Shown here: one piece after another, positions 7,034-13,324 of the stretch
Layout: the number at the start of each line of letters is the position of its first letter
Position numbering within the stretch: the first letter of the stretch is position 1
Assembly (NCBI GenBank): GCA_013824215.1
Contig: PNNM01000026.1
Span: forward strand, 1-13,324
Source: Coriobacteriaceae bacterium
Lineage (GTDB): Bacteria; Actinomycetota; Coriobacteriia; Anaerosomatales; D1FN1-002
Direction: 5' to 3'
Length of the DNA stretch: 13,324 nt
Notes under the pieces: generated by a model
Database searches by the model: none
Seen by the model: only the letters and a program-made list of their open reading frames with translations
What the model was told of the DNA's origin: nothing
Position numbers and translations under genes: made by a program

Positions 7034-8110
7034 TCAGTCGTCCTTCTCGACCTCGAACCGCACGCGGATCTCGTCCCGGCCCACTGTGACGCGGGGCGCA
7101 TTCCTCAGGTGCAGGTAGTAGCGTTCCGCGATCGTGTCGAAGGCCCGCTCGAGCTCCTGCCGGAACAGGGCGAGGTCCGTGTGGGCGAGCTTCAGCCCGC
7201 GGCGGTCGCGGTAGATGTCAGGCGGCGCGGGTGCGGGCGGGGTCTCGTCGGCGCAGACGAGACGCGCGACAGTCTCGAGGGCCGGCAGTTCGCCGGCCAG
7301 CACGCGGTGCGCCGTGCGCTCCGAGACGCCGAGCCCGATCGAAGCGGCCACCTCGGTCAGCTCGGTCGCATCGGCCGCCGCGGCCGGCCGCTGCCAGACG
7401 GGCAGGCGCGTGCAGTCGTCGCAGAACAGGAGGTCCGAGACGTCGAGCGACTTCCGGGCGAGCGCGTAGAGGGTCGCGAGGATCTCGGCCGCAGAACCGA
7501 GGTGGACGTCGACCTCGGGATGCTCGCATGCGAACTCGACCGCGCGCCGGATGATGTTGTGAGGGCCGCGGACGACTCGGGGGATGCCGTCGTCGCCGCG
7601 CTCGACGACCGGCCACTGCGACTGGTCGGAGCGCTCGGACAGCGCGTGCGTGGCGGAGTGGATCGTCACGGCGCTGCCCTTGTGGAGGTCGGAAGCGGCG
7701 ACGCGCGCCTCGGTGACGTTGCTGCGCACGGAGAAGAGGGCCATCCCGCGTCCGTGGACCCCCCAGCGGTCCATGACCATCGTGTCGAGTTTGGTGGTCA
7801 CGCGCGGCTCGAAGACGCGCTCGTGCATCCCGGGCGGCATTCCCACACCGTCGTCGAGGATCGTCAGCATGCGCGTGTCGCCCTCGCGTCCGGTGGCGAT
7901 GAAGACGCGTTGTGCATGCGCATCGCGTGCGTTGCGCAGCAACTCGATGACCACGTCCTCGAACGAGCGGATGTCGTGCTTGGCCTGCCGTCGCTCGGCC
8001 TCGGAGACGCGGAGCCGCACGTAGCCGTCCCCGAGGTTCTCCTCGACCTTCAGGTATGCGTCGCCGGAGACGGCGGAGACGAATTCGATGAGATCGTCGG
8101 AGTCGGTCAT
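7034..8110 (-). CDS. GHKL (histidine-kinase-like) ATPase with probable HTH, function unknown
   Basis: I do not recognise a named family. The 358 residues contain a HATPase_c-type ATP-binding domain (about 48-151) with the usual boxes: N-box ELLRNARDAHA (56-66, N60), G1 DDGVGM (86-91), F-box-like VFEPRVTTK (99-107) and G2-like GVHGRGMALFSV (117-128). There is no phospho-accepting His-box domain, no membrane segment and no sensor domain, so it is not a conventional sensor kinase. A linker carries FCDDC with C230 and C233. Residues about 249-274 (TELTEVAASIGLGVSERTAHRV and following) resemble a helix-turn-helix. The C-terminal 60 residues are charged. GGAGG lies 14 nt before the ATG at 8110, which is long. 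Its place between rny and spoVS hints at a regulatory or DNA-remodelling role, but that is inference. Confidence 0.85.
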   Translation of the reverse strand: MTDSDDLIEFVSAVSGDAYLKVEENLGDGYVRLRVSEAERRQAKHDIRSFEDVVIELLRNARDAHAQRVFIATGREGDTRMLTILDDGVGMPPGMHERVFEPRVTTKLDTMVMDRWGVHGRGMALFSVRSNVTEARVAASDLHKGSAVTIHSATHALSERSDQSQWPVVERGDDGIPRVVRGPHNIIRRAVEFACEHPEVDVHLGSAAEILATLYALARKSLDVSDLLFCDDCTRLPVWQRPAAAADATELTEVAASIGLGVSERTAHRVLAGELPALETVARLVCADETPPAPAPPDIYRDRRGLKLAHTDLALFRQELERAFDTIAERYYLHLRNAPRVTVGRDEIRVRFEVEKDD

Positions 8111-8163
8111 GTCTGGCAGTCTATCCTCCGAGGGCGGCGGCCGTCTGCGTCCGGCGGGCGACG

Positions 8164-8189
8164 AGGGCCGCGCATGTCGCCGCGGCCCT
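8164..8189 (-). terminator. 9-bp GC-rich hairpin after the GNAT gene
   Basis: AGGGCCGCG and CGCGGCCCT form a perfect 9-bp stem with an 8-nt loop, 26 nt past the acetyltransferase stop codon on the minus strand. No T tract follows, so it is only a possible factor-assisted or T-less terminator. It could also be a structured element upstream of the GHKL gene. Confidence 0.4.
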
Positions 8190-8215
8190 GCGCATGGCTG
8201 GTAGCCGCATCGATA

Positions 8216-8704
8216 CTAGCGCGCGGGGCGGCACTTCTCCAGCCACACCAGCTCGAGTCCGGGCGCGACCTGCCGCCGGTCGTAGATGCGGTAGCCGAGC
8301 CTGGCGTAGAGGCGCAACGGCCGCTCCGCCTCGGCGCCCGTGAACAGCTCGAAGCGCGCCGCGTCGGGGAATGCGGACTCGAGCGCCTCCATCAGTGCGG
8401 TCCCGAGGCCGAGGCCCTCGAAGCCGTCCTCCACCACGAGCCTGCCCACCTCGACGGTATCGTCCCGAGGCGTCCCGCGCACGCTGCCGGTGATGCGTCC
8501 GTCAGCGGCGAGCGCGACGACGAAGAGGGTGCCCTCGGCGGCGAGACGCTCGAGGTCCTCGAGCGTCTCGGTCAGCGGCGGGAGCCCGTCGGCGGCAAGG
8601 CCGAAGGCGCGCGCCACGCGCGAGAAAGCGTTGCGCTGCACGACGAGGATCCCCGGAAGGTCCGAGGCGGTGGCGGTACGTATCGTGTGTCCCTCGGGCG
8701 TCAC
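8216..8704 (-). CDS. GNAT-family N-acetyltransferase
   Basis: A single-domain acetyltransferase of 162 residues, a typical GNAT length. Motif A is clear: VEVGRLVVEDGF leads into EGLGLGTAL (96-104), the acetyl-CoA pyrophosphate-binding loop, followed by the helix MEALESAF. Motif B, LYARLGYRIYDRR, lies near 132-144. The N-terminal IRTATASDLPGILVVQ is the usual first strand and helix. The acceptor substrate cannot be told from sequence. The GTG start at 8704 is supported by GGGAG with a 5-nt spacer; extending the frame further upstream gives arginine-rich, non-family sequence. It lies 56 bp downstream of rny, across a strong hairpin, and ends in TAG before another hairpin, so it may be a separately controlled insert in the rny-spoVS neighbourhood. 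Confidence 0.88.
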   Translation of the reverse strand: MTPEGHTIRTATASDLPGILVVQRNAFSRVARAFGLAADGLPPLTETLEDLERLAAEGTLFVVALAADGRITGSVRGTPRDDTVEVGRLVVEDGFEGLGLGTALMEALESAFPDAARFELFTGAEAERPLRLYARLGYRIYDRRQVAPGLELVWLEKCRPAR

Positions 8705-8726
8705 GTGCGCTCCCGGAGGATGGCGG

Positions 8727-8754
8727 CGGGCGCCCGGGTCGGCCCGGACGCCCG
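8727..8754 (-). terminator. strong hairpin just after rny
   Basis: Two 12-nt arms (8727-8738 and 8743-8754) pair with a single internal mismatch around a TCGG loop (CCGA on the minus strand). The hairpin starts 6 nt beyond the rny stop codon. It is very GC-rich and has no following T tract, so it resembles the T-less hairpins of high-GC bacteria. It may terminate transcription or protect the rny 3' end. Confidence 0.5.
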
Positions 8755-8760
8755 AGTGCG

Positions 8761-10293
8761 TTACTTGGCGAACTCGATGGCCCGGCTCTCGCGGATGACG
8801 ATCACCTTGATCTGGCCCGGGTACTGGAGCTCGTCCTCGATCTGCTTGGCGATCTCCCGCGCCATGATGACGGCGTCGGCGTCCTTGATCTCCTCGGGCT
8901 TGACCATGACGCGGATCTCGCGGCCGGCCTGCATCGCGTAGCACTTCTCGACGCCCTTGTGCGCCTCGGCGAGCGACTCGAGCTTCTCGAGGCGCTTGAT
9001 GTAGCTGTCGAGGGTCTCGCGGCGGGCGCCGGGGCGCGATGCCGAGACGGCGTCAGATGCCTGGACGAGGACCGCCTCGACCGTCTGCGGCTCGACGTCG
9101 GCGTGATGCGCCTCGATGCAGTGGACGATGTCGGGGTTCTCGCCGAGACGGCGCGCAAGGTCCGCCCCGATGACCGCGTGCGGACCCTCGATCTCGTGGT
9201 CGATGGCCTTTCCGAGGTCATGCAGGAGACCCGCGCGCTTCGCGAGCTTCGGGTCGAGGCCCAGCTCGGAGGCCATCACGCCGGCGAGGTGCGAGACCTC
9301 GAGCGAATGCTTCAGGACGTTCTGGCCATAAGAGGTGCGGAACTTGAGCCTGCCGAGCGTGCGCACCAGCTCGGCGTGCAGGCTGTGCACGCCCGCGTCG
9401 AAGGCCGCCTGCTCCCCCGCCTCGTGGATCTGCTGTTCGACCAGGGCGGTCGCCTTGTTGTACATCTCCTCGATGCGCGCAGGGTGGATCCGCCCATCGG
9501 CGATGCACGTCTCCAGCGTGATGCGCCCGATCTCGCGGCGGACCGGGTCGAAGCTCGACAGGATGACCGCCTCGGGAGTGTCGTCGATGATGAGGTTGAT
9601 GCCGAGCAGCGCCTCGAACGCGCGGATGTTGCGTCCCTCACGGCCGATGATCCGGCCCTTGAGGTCGTCGCTCGGGATGTGCACCACCGAGACGGTGGAC
9701 TCGGCGGTGTGGTCGGCGGCGACGCGCTGGATGGCGATGCTGACGACGTTGCGGGCCTTCTTGTCGGCCTCTTCCCGAGCGCGGGTCTCCGCCTCGCGGA
9801 TGTAGACGGCGGCCTCGGCGGTGACTTCCTCCTTGATTCGGTTGAACAGCATCTCCTTGGCCTCATCCGCCGTCATGCCGGCGAGCGCCTCGAGGCGCCG
9901 CGTCTCCTCGGCGACGAGGTCCTCCAGCTTCTGCTCCTTGGCCTGGATCTGGCCCTGCATGCTGGAGAGCTGGTGCTCGCGGTTGTCGAGCGACTCGGCG
10001 CGACGCTCGAGTGACTCCTCACGCTGCATGAGGCGGTTCTCGATGGCGGTGACTTCCTTGCGGCGCTCCTTGGCCTCGTCCTCCGCCTCCTGCTTCATGC
10101 GGTAGATCTCGTCCTTGGCCTCGATCAGCGCTTCCTTCTTGACCGTCCCGGCCTGCTTCTCGGCGTCGCTCAGGATGCGTTCCGCGGACTCGCGGGAGCG
10201 GGCGACCGCCCCCTTCGCGTACATGCGCTGGGCGACGATGCCGAGGACGGCGCCGAGGACGGCGCCGATGATGATGAAGAGTAGAGCGTCCAC
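8761..10293 (-). CDS. rny: ribonuclease Y
   Basis: Membrane-anchored endoribonuclease that initiates mRNA decay. It has 510 residues, close to the usual 520. Domains in order: one N-terminal membrane helix (about 4-21, LLFIIIGAVLGAVLGIV), a long charged coiled coil rich in E, K and R (about 30-190), a KH domain with GRIIGREGRNI (213-223), and an HD domain with the metal-binding HD pair H358-D359 in LLHDLGKA plus EAHH (395-398). The C-terminus IVIRESRAIEFAK is typical. The start is GTG at 10293, preceded by AAGGAGG with a 6-nt spacer. The open frame continues upstream only as arginine-rich sequence, so longer starts are rejected. In many Firmicutes rny lies near recA and spoVS, and here the order recA-recX-rny-(2 genes)-spoVS keeps that theme. 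Confidence 0.97.
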   Translation of the reverse strand: MDALLFIIIGAVLGAVLGIVAQRMYAKGAVARSRESAERILSDAEKQAGTVKKEALIEAKDEIYRMKQEAEDEAKERRKEVTAIENRLMQREESLERRAESLDNREHQLSSMQGQIQAKEQKLEDLVAEETRRLEALAGMTADEAKEMLFNRIKEEVTAEAAVYIREAETRAREEADKKARNVVSIAIQRVAADHTAESTVSVVHIPSDDLKGRIIGREGRNIRAFEALLGINLIIDDTPEAVILSSFDPVRREIGRITLETCIADGRIHPARIEEMYNKATALVEQQIHEAGEQAAFDAGVHSLHAELVRTLGRLKFRTSYGQNVLKHSLEVSHLAGVMASELGLDPKLAKRAGLLHDLGKAIDHEIEGPHAVIGADLARRLGENPDIVHCIEAHHADVEPQTVEAVLVQASDAVSASRPGARRETLDSYIKRLEKLESLAEAHKGVEKCYAMQAGREIRVMVKPEEIKDADAVIMAREIAKQIEDELQYPGQIKVIVIRESRAIEFAK

Positions 10294-10511
10294 GCGTGTC
10301 CTCCTTCCGGTTCTCTCGCGTCGTGCACTCGCGGGCGCCTTCAGAAGGATGGCGGTGGCCCGCGGGGCGGGACCGCGTCCACGTGACGTTCGGCCGGTCG
10401 TGCGAGGCGCGCGAACAGCCCCCCACATGCGACGAAGCCGGACGACGAGGCGCCCGGCAAGTGCGATACGACGTGCGCGGAACGACGCGGCCGCTACAGT
10501 ACGTCTATGGC

Positions 10512-10527
10512 GACGCCAAGGGGCGTC
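10512..10527. other. small perfect hairpin in the recX-rny gap
   Basis: GACGCC and GGCGTC form a perfect 6-bp inverted repeat around AAGG on the plus strand. It lies about 35 bp beyond the larger recX-proximal hairpin. No T tract follows on either strand. Its function is not evident. Confidence 0.35.
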
Positions 10528-10561
10528 CACCCCTCGTCACGGTCGCTTGCGTCCCACACGA

Positions 10562-10599
10562 ACCGCCCTGCGTGCCCATCGGGCACGTACGCGGGCGGT
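10562..10599 (-). terminator. two-part hairpin downstream of recX
   Basis: Outer arms ACCGCCC/GGGCGGT and inner arms CGTGCCC/GGGCACG, each 7 bp and perfect, stack around an asymmetric internal loop (2 and 5 nt) and a 3-nt apical loop. It lies 41 nt past the recX stop codon. There is no T run on the minus strand, so a classical intrinsic terminator is not shown. It could end the recA-recX transcript or be part of a structured RNA. Confidence 0.45.
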
Positions 10600-10640
10600 G
10601 TCATCACATTTGCCAGCACGAATACTACGGGCCGCCGCAC

Positions 10641-11294
10641 TCATGGGTCAAGGAGGCCGACGTCCTCCCCCTCCCCCGGGGGTGCGAGCGCCTCACGGGA
10701 ACAGCGGAGTGCGAGTCCGGGAGTGAAACCCCGACGGACGAGTCGTGCGGCGAGGCGGTCGACCGAGCCGCGGGCGGCGGGAGCGAGGCGTCTCGCGAGC
10801 GCTGCGGCCCGCTCCGTCTCCTCATCGGCCGACACCACGGCGTCGAGCGCGCGCGAAGCGGCCTCGGGGTCGATGTCGCGTCCGATCATGGCGCGGAGAG
10901 CGCGGGCGCGACCGTATCCGCGCACCTCGACCAAGGTCCGGGCGAGCGAGGCCGCACGGCGCTCGTCATCGACGTAGCCCGAGACGGCCAGCGCCGCGAC
11001 GGCACGGACACAGCCGTCTCGCGGCAGTCCCTCGTCCGACAGCCTGCGGACGAGTTCCGCGGTGCCGTAGTCACGGCGCGCGAGCAGCTCGATGGCGCGC
11101 GCGCGACACGCGCCCGGGATCGCCTCGGCGATCGTCGAGAGCAGGTCGTCGAGGTCGTGTTCGTCTCCGGGTTCGAGGGTGAGGCGGGCCAGGACGTCGC
11201 GGGACGTGGTCATCCAGGCTTCGCCGTCGATGAAGAGCGTGCGACGCCGCGATCCCCGGATCGGGCAGGTGATCGCGGTGAGCGTGCCGCGCAC
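10641..11294 (-). CDS. recX: regulatory protein RecX
   Basis: A small modulator that binds RecA filaments and limits recombinase activity. It has 217 residues, within the family range. The N-terminal RRRTLFIDGEAWMT strand pair, the ARAIELLARRDYGTAELVRRL helix region near 64-85 and the later three-helix repeats (GYVDDERRAASLARTL, GYGRARALRAMIGR, RLAARLVRRGFTPGLA) fit RecX. The start is GTG at 11294, 9 bp after the recA stop codon, with only a weak GGACGG upstream, so it is probably translated at a low level from the recA transcript. This arrangement matches many bacteria and places recX under the same LexA-controlled promoter. Confidence 0.92.
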   Translation of the reverse strand: MRGTLTAITCPIRGSRRRTLFIDGEAWMTTSRDVLARLTLEPGDEHDLDDLLSTIAEAIPGACRARAIELLARRDYGTAELVRRLSDEGLPRDGCVRAVAALAVSGYVDDERRAASLARTLVEVRGYGRARALRAMIGRDIDPEAASRALDAVVSADEETERAAALARRLAPAARGSVDRLAARLVRRGFTPGLALRCSREALAPPGEGEDVGLLDP

Positions 11295-11303
11295 GGAGCC
11301 GTC

Positions 11304-12347
<1,044 letters not shown>

Positions 12348-12400
12348 ACCGTTCCGCTCCTCCTCAAAGGCACGTCGGCCCGCCCTGTGGACGGCCCGAC

Positions 12401-12428
12401 CCTATACCGAACACGTGTTCGCTGTCAA
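12401..12428 (-). promoter_or_regulatory. recA promoter
   Basis: The minus strand reads TTGACA (12428 to 12423), a 16-bp spacer, then TATAGG (12406 to 12401). The -35 box is a perfect consensus match and the -10 begins TATA. The spacer consists almost entirely of the LexA operator. The -35 box overlaps the thpR stop codon (12425-12427). Transcription would start near 12394, giving a leader of about 46 nt. Confidence 0.88.
12408..12421. promoter_or_regulatory. LexA (SOS) operator of recA
   Basis: CGAACACGTGTTCG is a perfect 14-bp palindrome matching the Gram-positive/actinobacterial SOS box CGAAC-N4-GTTCG. It sits exactly between the -35 and -10 boxes of the recA promoter, so bound LexA would block RNA polymerase. 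Cleavage of LexA after DNA damage would release recA and recX together. Confidence 0.92.
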
Positions 12429-12997
12429 GCACGCCTGAGCGGTAGGGCGGCGACGCACTCGTACTCAGGCCCGTGGCGCGTGAGCGTGCTCGAGTAGAGC
12501 GTGACAGACGGGACTGACAGGACGCTTAGCCGAGTCGAAACAGCCTCGTCGGCGGCTTGGAGGGCGCCCGCGGGTACCGGACGGGGCCTCCGGGAGCGCA
12601 CGAGCGTCACGTGGGCCGTGAACGGCCTGACGGCGGTCTCGGGGGCGAACGTCAGCGCCGCGGTCCTCAGATCGGCCGAGAGCGCCTCGGCGGCGGGCGC
12701 TTGCGCGTAGCACGCCCACAGCATGGTCGCCCGGCGCAGTGCGGGTACCGCTCGCAGGCCGGCGGGATCGAGGTGGAACGCCTCGTGCCGCGCGCCGGCA
12801 GCGACGAGGGCGGAGACGAGCGCACGCGAGACCGCCTCGTCCACCGAGCCGAGGAACGCCAGCGTGATGTGCAGGTTGTGCTCCTCGACCCACTTCTCCC
12901 CCGCCCAGGAGGGTGCACCGTGGAGGAAGGCGCGGCGGGCCTCGGCCAGAACGTCGAGCGCACCGGGGTCCAGGTCGATCGCCACGAAGGCGCGCAC
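12425..12997 (-). CDS. thpR: RNA 2',3'-cyclic phosphodiesterase (2'-5' RNA ligase family)
   Basis: A two-histidine (2H) phosphoesterase of 190 residues, the usual size. The two catalytic HxT motifs are H43-x-T45 in NLHITLAFLG and H129-x-T131 in FTAHVTLVRS. The N-terminal MRAFVAIDLD is also characteristic. Members open 2',3'-cyclic phosphates in RNA and were first described as 2'-5' RNA ligases; the physiological substrate is unclear. The GTG start at 12997 has AAGGAG with a 5-nt spacer and lies 9 bp after the cinA stop, so the two genes are probably cotranscribed. Its last codons overlap the recA promoter. The cinA-thpR-recA order is a recurrent bacterial arrangement. Confidence 0.94.
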   Translation of the reverse strand: MRAFVAIDLDPGALDVLAEARRAFLHGAPSWAGEKWVEEHNLHITLAFLGSVDEAVSRALVSALVAAGARHEAFHLDPAGLRAVPALRRATMLWACYAQAPAAEALSADLRTAALTFAPETAVRPFTAHVTLVRSRRPRPVPAGALQAADEAVSTRLSVLSVPSVTLYSSTLTRHGPEYECVAALPLRRA

Positions 12998-13006
12998 GGC
13001 GGCTCC

Positions 13007-13324
13007 TTACAGCGAGCCGAGGCGCCGGCGGAGCAGGTCGAGTGCCGTGGCGGTGGCGCGCAGGCGCACGCGCTCGCGGTCGCCCGGGAACGTGCGCTCC
13101 TCGCCGATCGAGCCCCACGGCCCGGCAAGGCCGAACCACACGAGGCCGAGCGGCCGCTCCGGGGTGGCGCCGTCCGGACCCGCGATCCCGGTGACGGCGA
13201 CAGCCGCGTCCGCCCCCAGCCCCGCCACGGCCCCCTCGGCCATCGCGCGCGCGGCCTGCTCGCTCACCGCGCCGTACCGGGCGAGCAGGCCCGGGGGCAC
13301 ATCGAGCAGCGAGATCTTGAGTTC
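13007..13324 (-). CDS. cinA: CinA C-terminal domain (NMN deamidase, PncC), 5' end beyond the window
   Basis: The open frame runs to the right edge with 105 residues visible. They match the end of the CinA C-terminal domain, which deamidates nicotinamide mononucleotide to NaMN in the pyridine nucleotide salvage cycle. Visible motifs are GAVSEQAARAMAEGA, AVTGIAGPDGATPERPLGLV and the closing helix ATALDLLRRRLGSL. Sequence upstream of the GTG at 13300 (ELKISLLDVPPG) still matches the family, so that GTG is internal. Whether the full gene also carries the N-terminal molybdopterin-binding-like domain of CinA cannot be seen. thpR follows 9 bp downstream. Confidence 0.92.
   Translation of the reverse strand, partial: ELKISLLDVPPGLLARYGAVSEQAARAMAEGAVAGLGADAAVAVTGIAGPDGATPERPLGLVWFGLAGPWGSIGEERTFPGDRERVRLRATATALDLLRRRLGSL

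Larger units (their letters stand above)
10294..10640. other. 347-bp gene-free gap between recX and rny
   Basis: I see no credible protein, tRNA or known riboswitch on either strand. The rny Shine-Dalgarno site is at the rny-proximal end. The recX-proximal part holds two hairpins (10512-10527 and 10562-10599). A rny promoter must lie here if recX transcription stops, but I could not identify a convincing -35/-10 pair. TTGGCG followed 17 bp later by TAGCGG on the minus strand is the best I found, and it is weak. Confidence 0.6.

Noticed and set aside
7109..8941. Long plus-strand open frame opposite the GHKL and GNAT genes
   Set aside because: It is the complement of two minus-strand genes with clear motifs; the translated sequence is low-complexity and matches nothing recognisable.
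8761..10530. Longer N-terminal extension of RNase Y
   Set aside because: The GTG at 10293 has an ideal AAGGAGG site and gives the expected membrane anchor at the N-terminus.
10507..10977. Possible leaderless plus-strand gene with TACAGT six bases before an ATG
   Set aside because: The promoter spacing is suggestive, but the product is Arg/Ser/Pro-rich, most of it is antisense to recX, and there is no -35 or family match.
12374..12400. Leader hairpin just downstream of the recA promoter
   Set aside because: Only about five uninterrupted pairs with a bulge can be drawn, no more than expected in GC-rich DNA.

Overview
The window is a compact, high-GC stretch of bacterial chromosome in which every convincing gene lies on the minus strand, so transcription runs from right to left. 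Gene order along transcription is cinA (3' part) - thpR - recA - recX - [347 bp gap] - rny - GNAT acetyltransferase - GHKL ATPase with a helix-turn-helix - spoVS - PHP phosphoesterase - miaB - LigB-like/AMMECR1 fusion - miaA - dapF - dapL (5' part). High GC, frequent GTG starts, RNase Y, SpoVS, a CGAAC-N4-GTTCG LexA box and diaminopimelate synthesis by the LL-DAP aminotransferase route together suggest a high-GC Gram-positive lineage. A Coriobacteriia-like or other deep-branching actinobacterium, or a high-GC clostridial relative, fits best. This is inference from gene content, not a phylogeny.

Right part (about 10640-13324): the DNA-repair block. The cinA tail is followed 9 bp later by thpR. 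recA has its own promoter, with a perfect LexA operator lying between the -35 and -10 boxes, and the -35 box overlaps the thpR stop codon. recX follows recA by 9 bp, so the recombinase and its modulator should be SOS-induced together. A 347-bp non-coding gap with two hairpins then separates recX from rny.

Middle part (about 6600-10300): RNase Y, a small acetyltransferase, an unassigned histidine-kinase-like ATPase carrying a probable HTH, and the sporulation-linked protein SpoVS. Strong GC-rich hairpins without T tracts mark the gaps after rny and after the acetyltransferase. The spoVS upstream region has an exact TATAAT box abutting an 18-bp dyad, and a perfect 8-bp hairpin in the leader.

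Left part (1 to about 6580): a tightly packed run with overlapping ends (PHP/miaB 4 bp, fusion/miaA 8 bp, miaA/dapF 4 bp). It combines tRNA A37 modification (MiaA prenylation, MiaB methylthiolation), a LigB-like/AMMECR1 fusion of the AmmeMemoRadiSam group, and meso-diaminopimelate synthesis (DapL, DapF) for lysine and peptidoglycan. A weak intrinsic terminator separates dapF from dapL.

Most of the window is housekeeping. The best candidates for something less described are the GHKL-HTH protein between rny and spoVS, the expanded 12-bp repeat at the end of miaB, the LigB-AMMECR1 fusion between the two tRNA-A37 genes, and the dyad-filled spoVS promoter. I saw no mobile element, CRISPR array, tRNA or rRNA.
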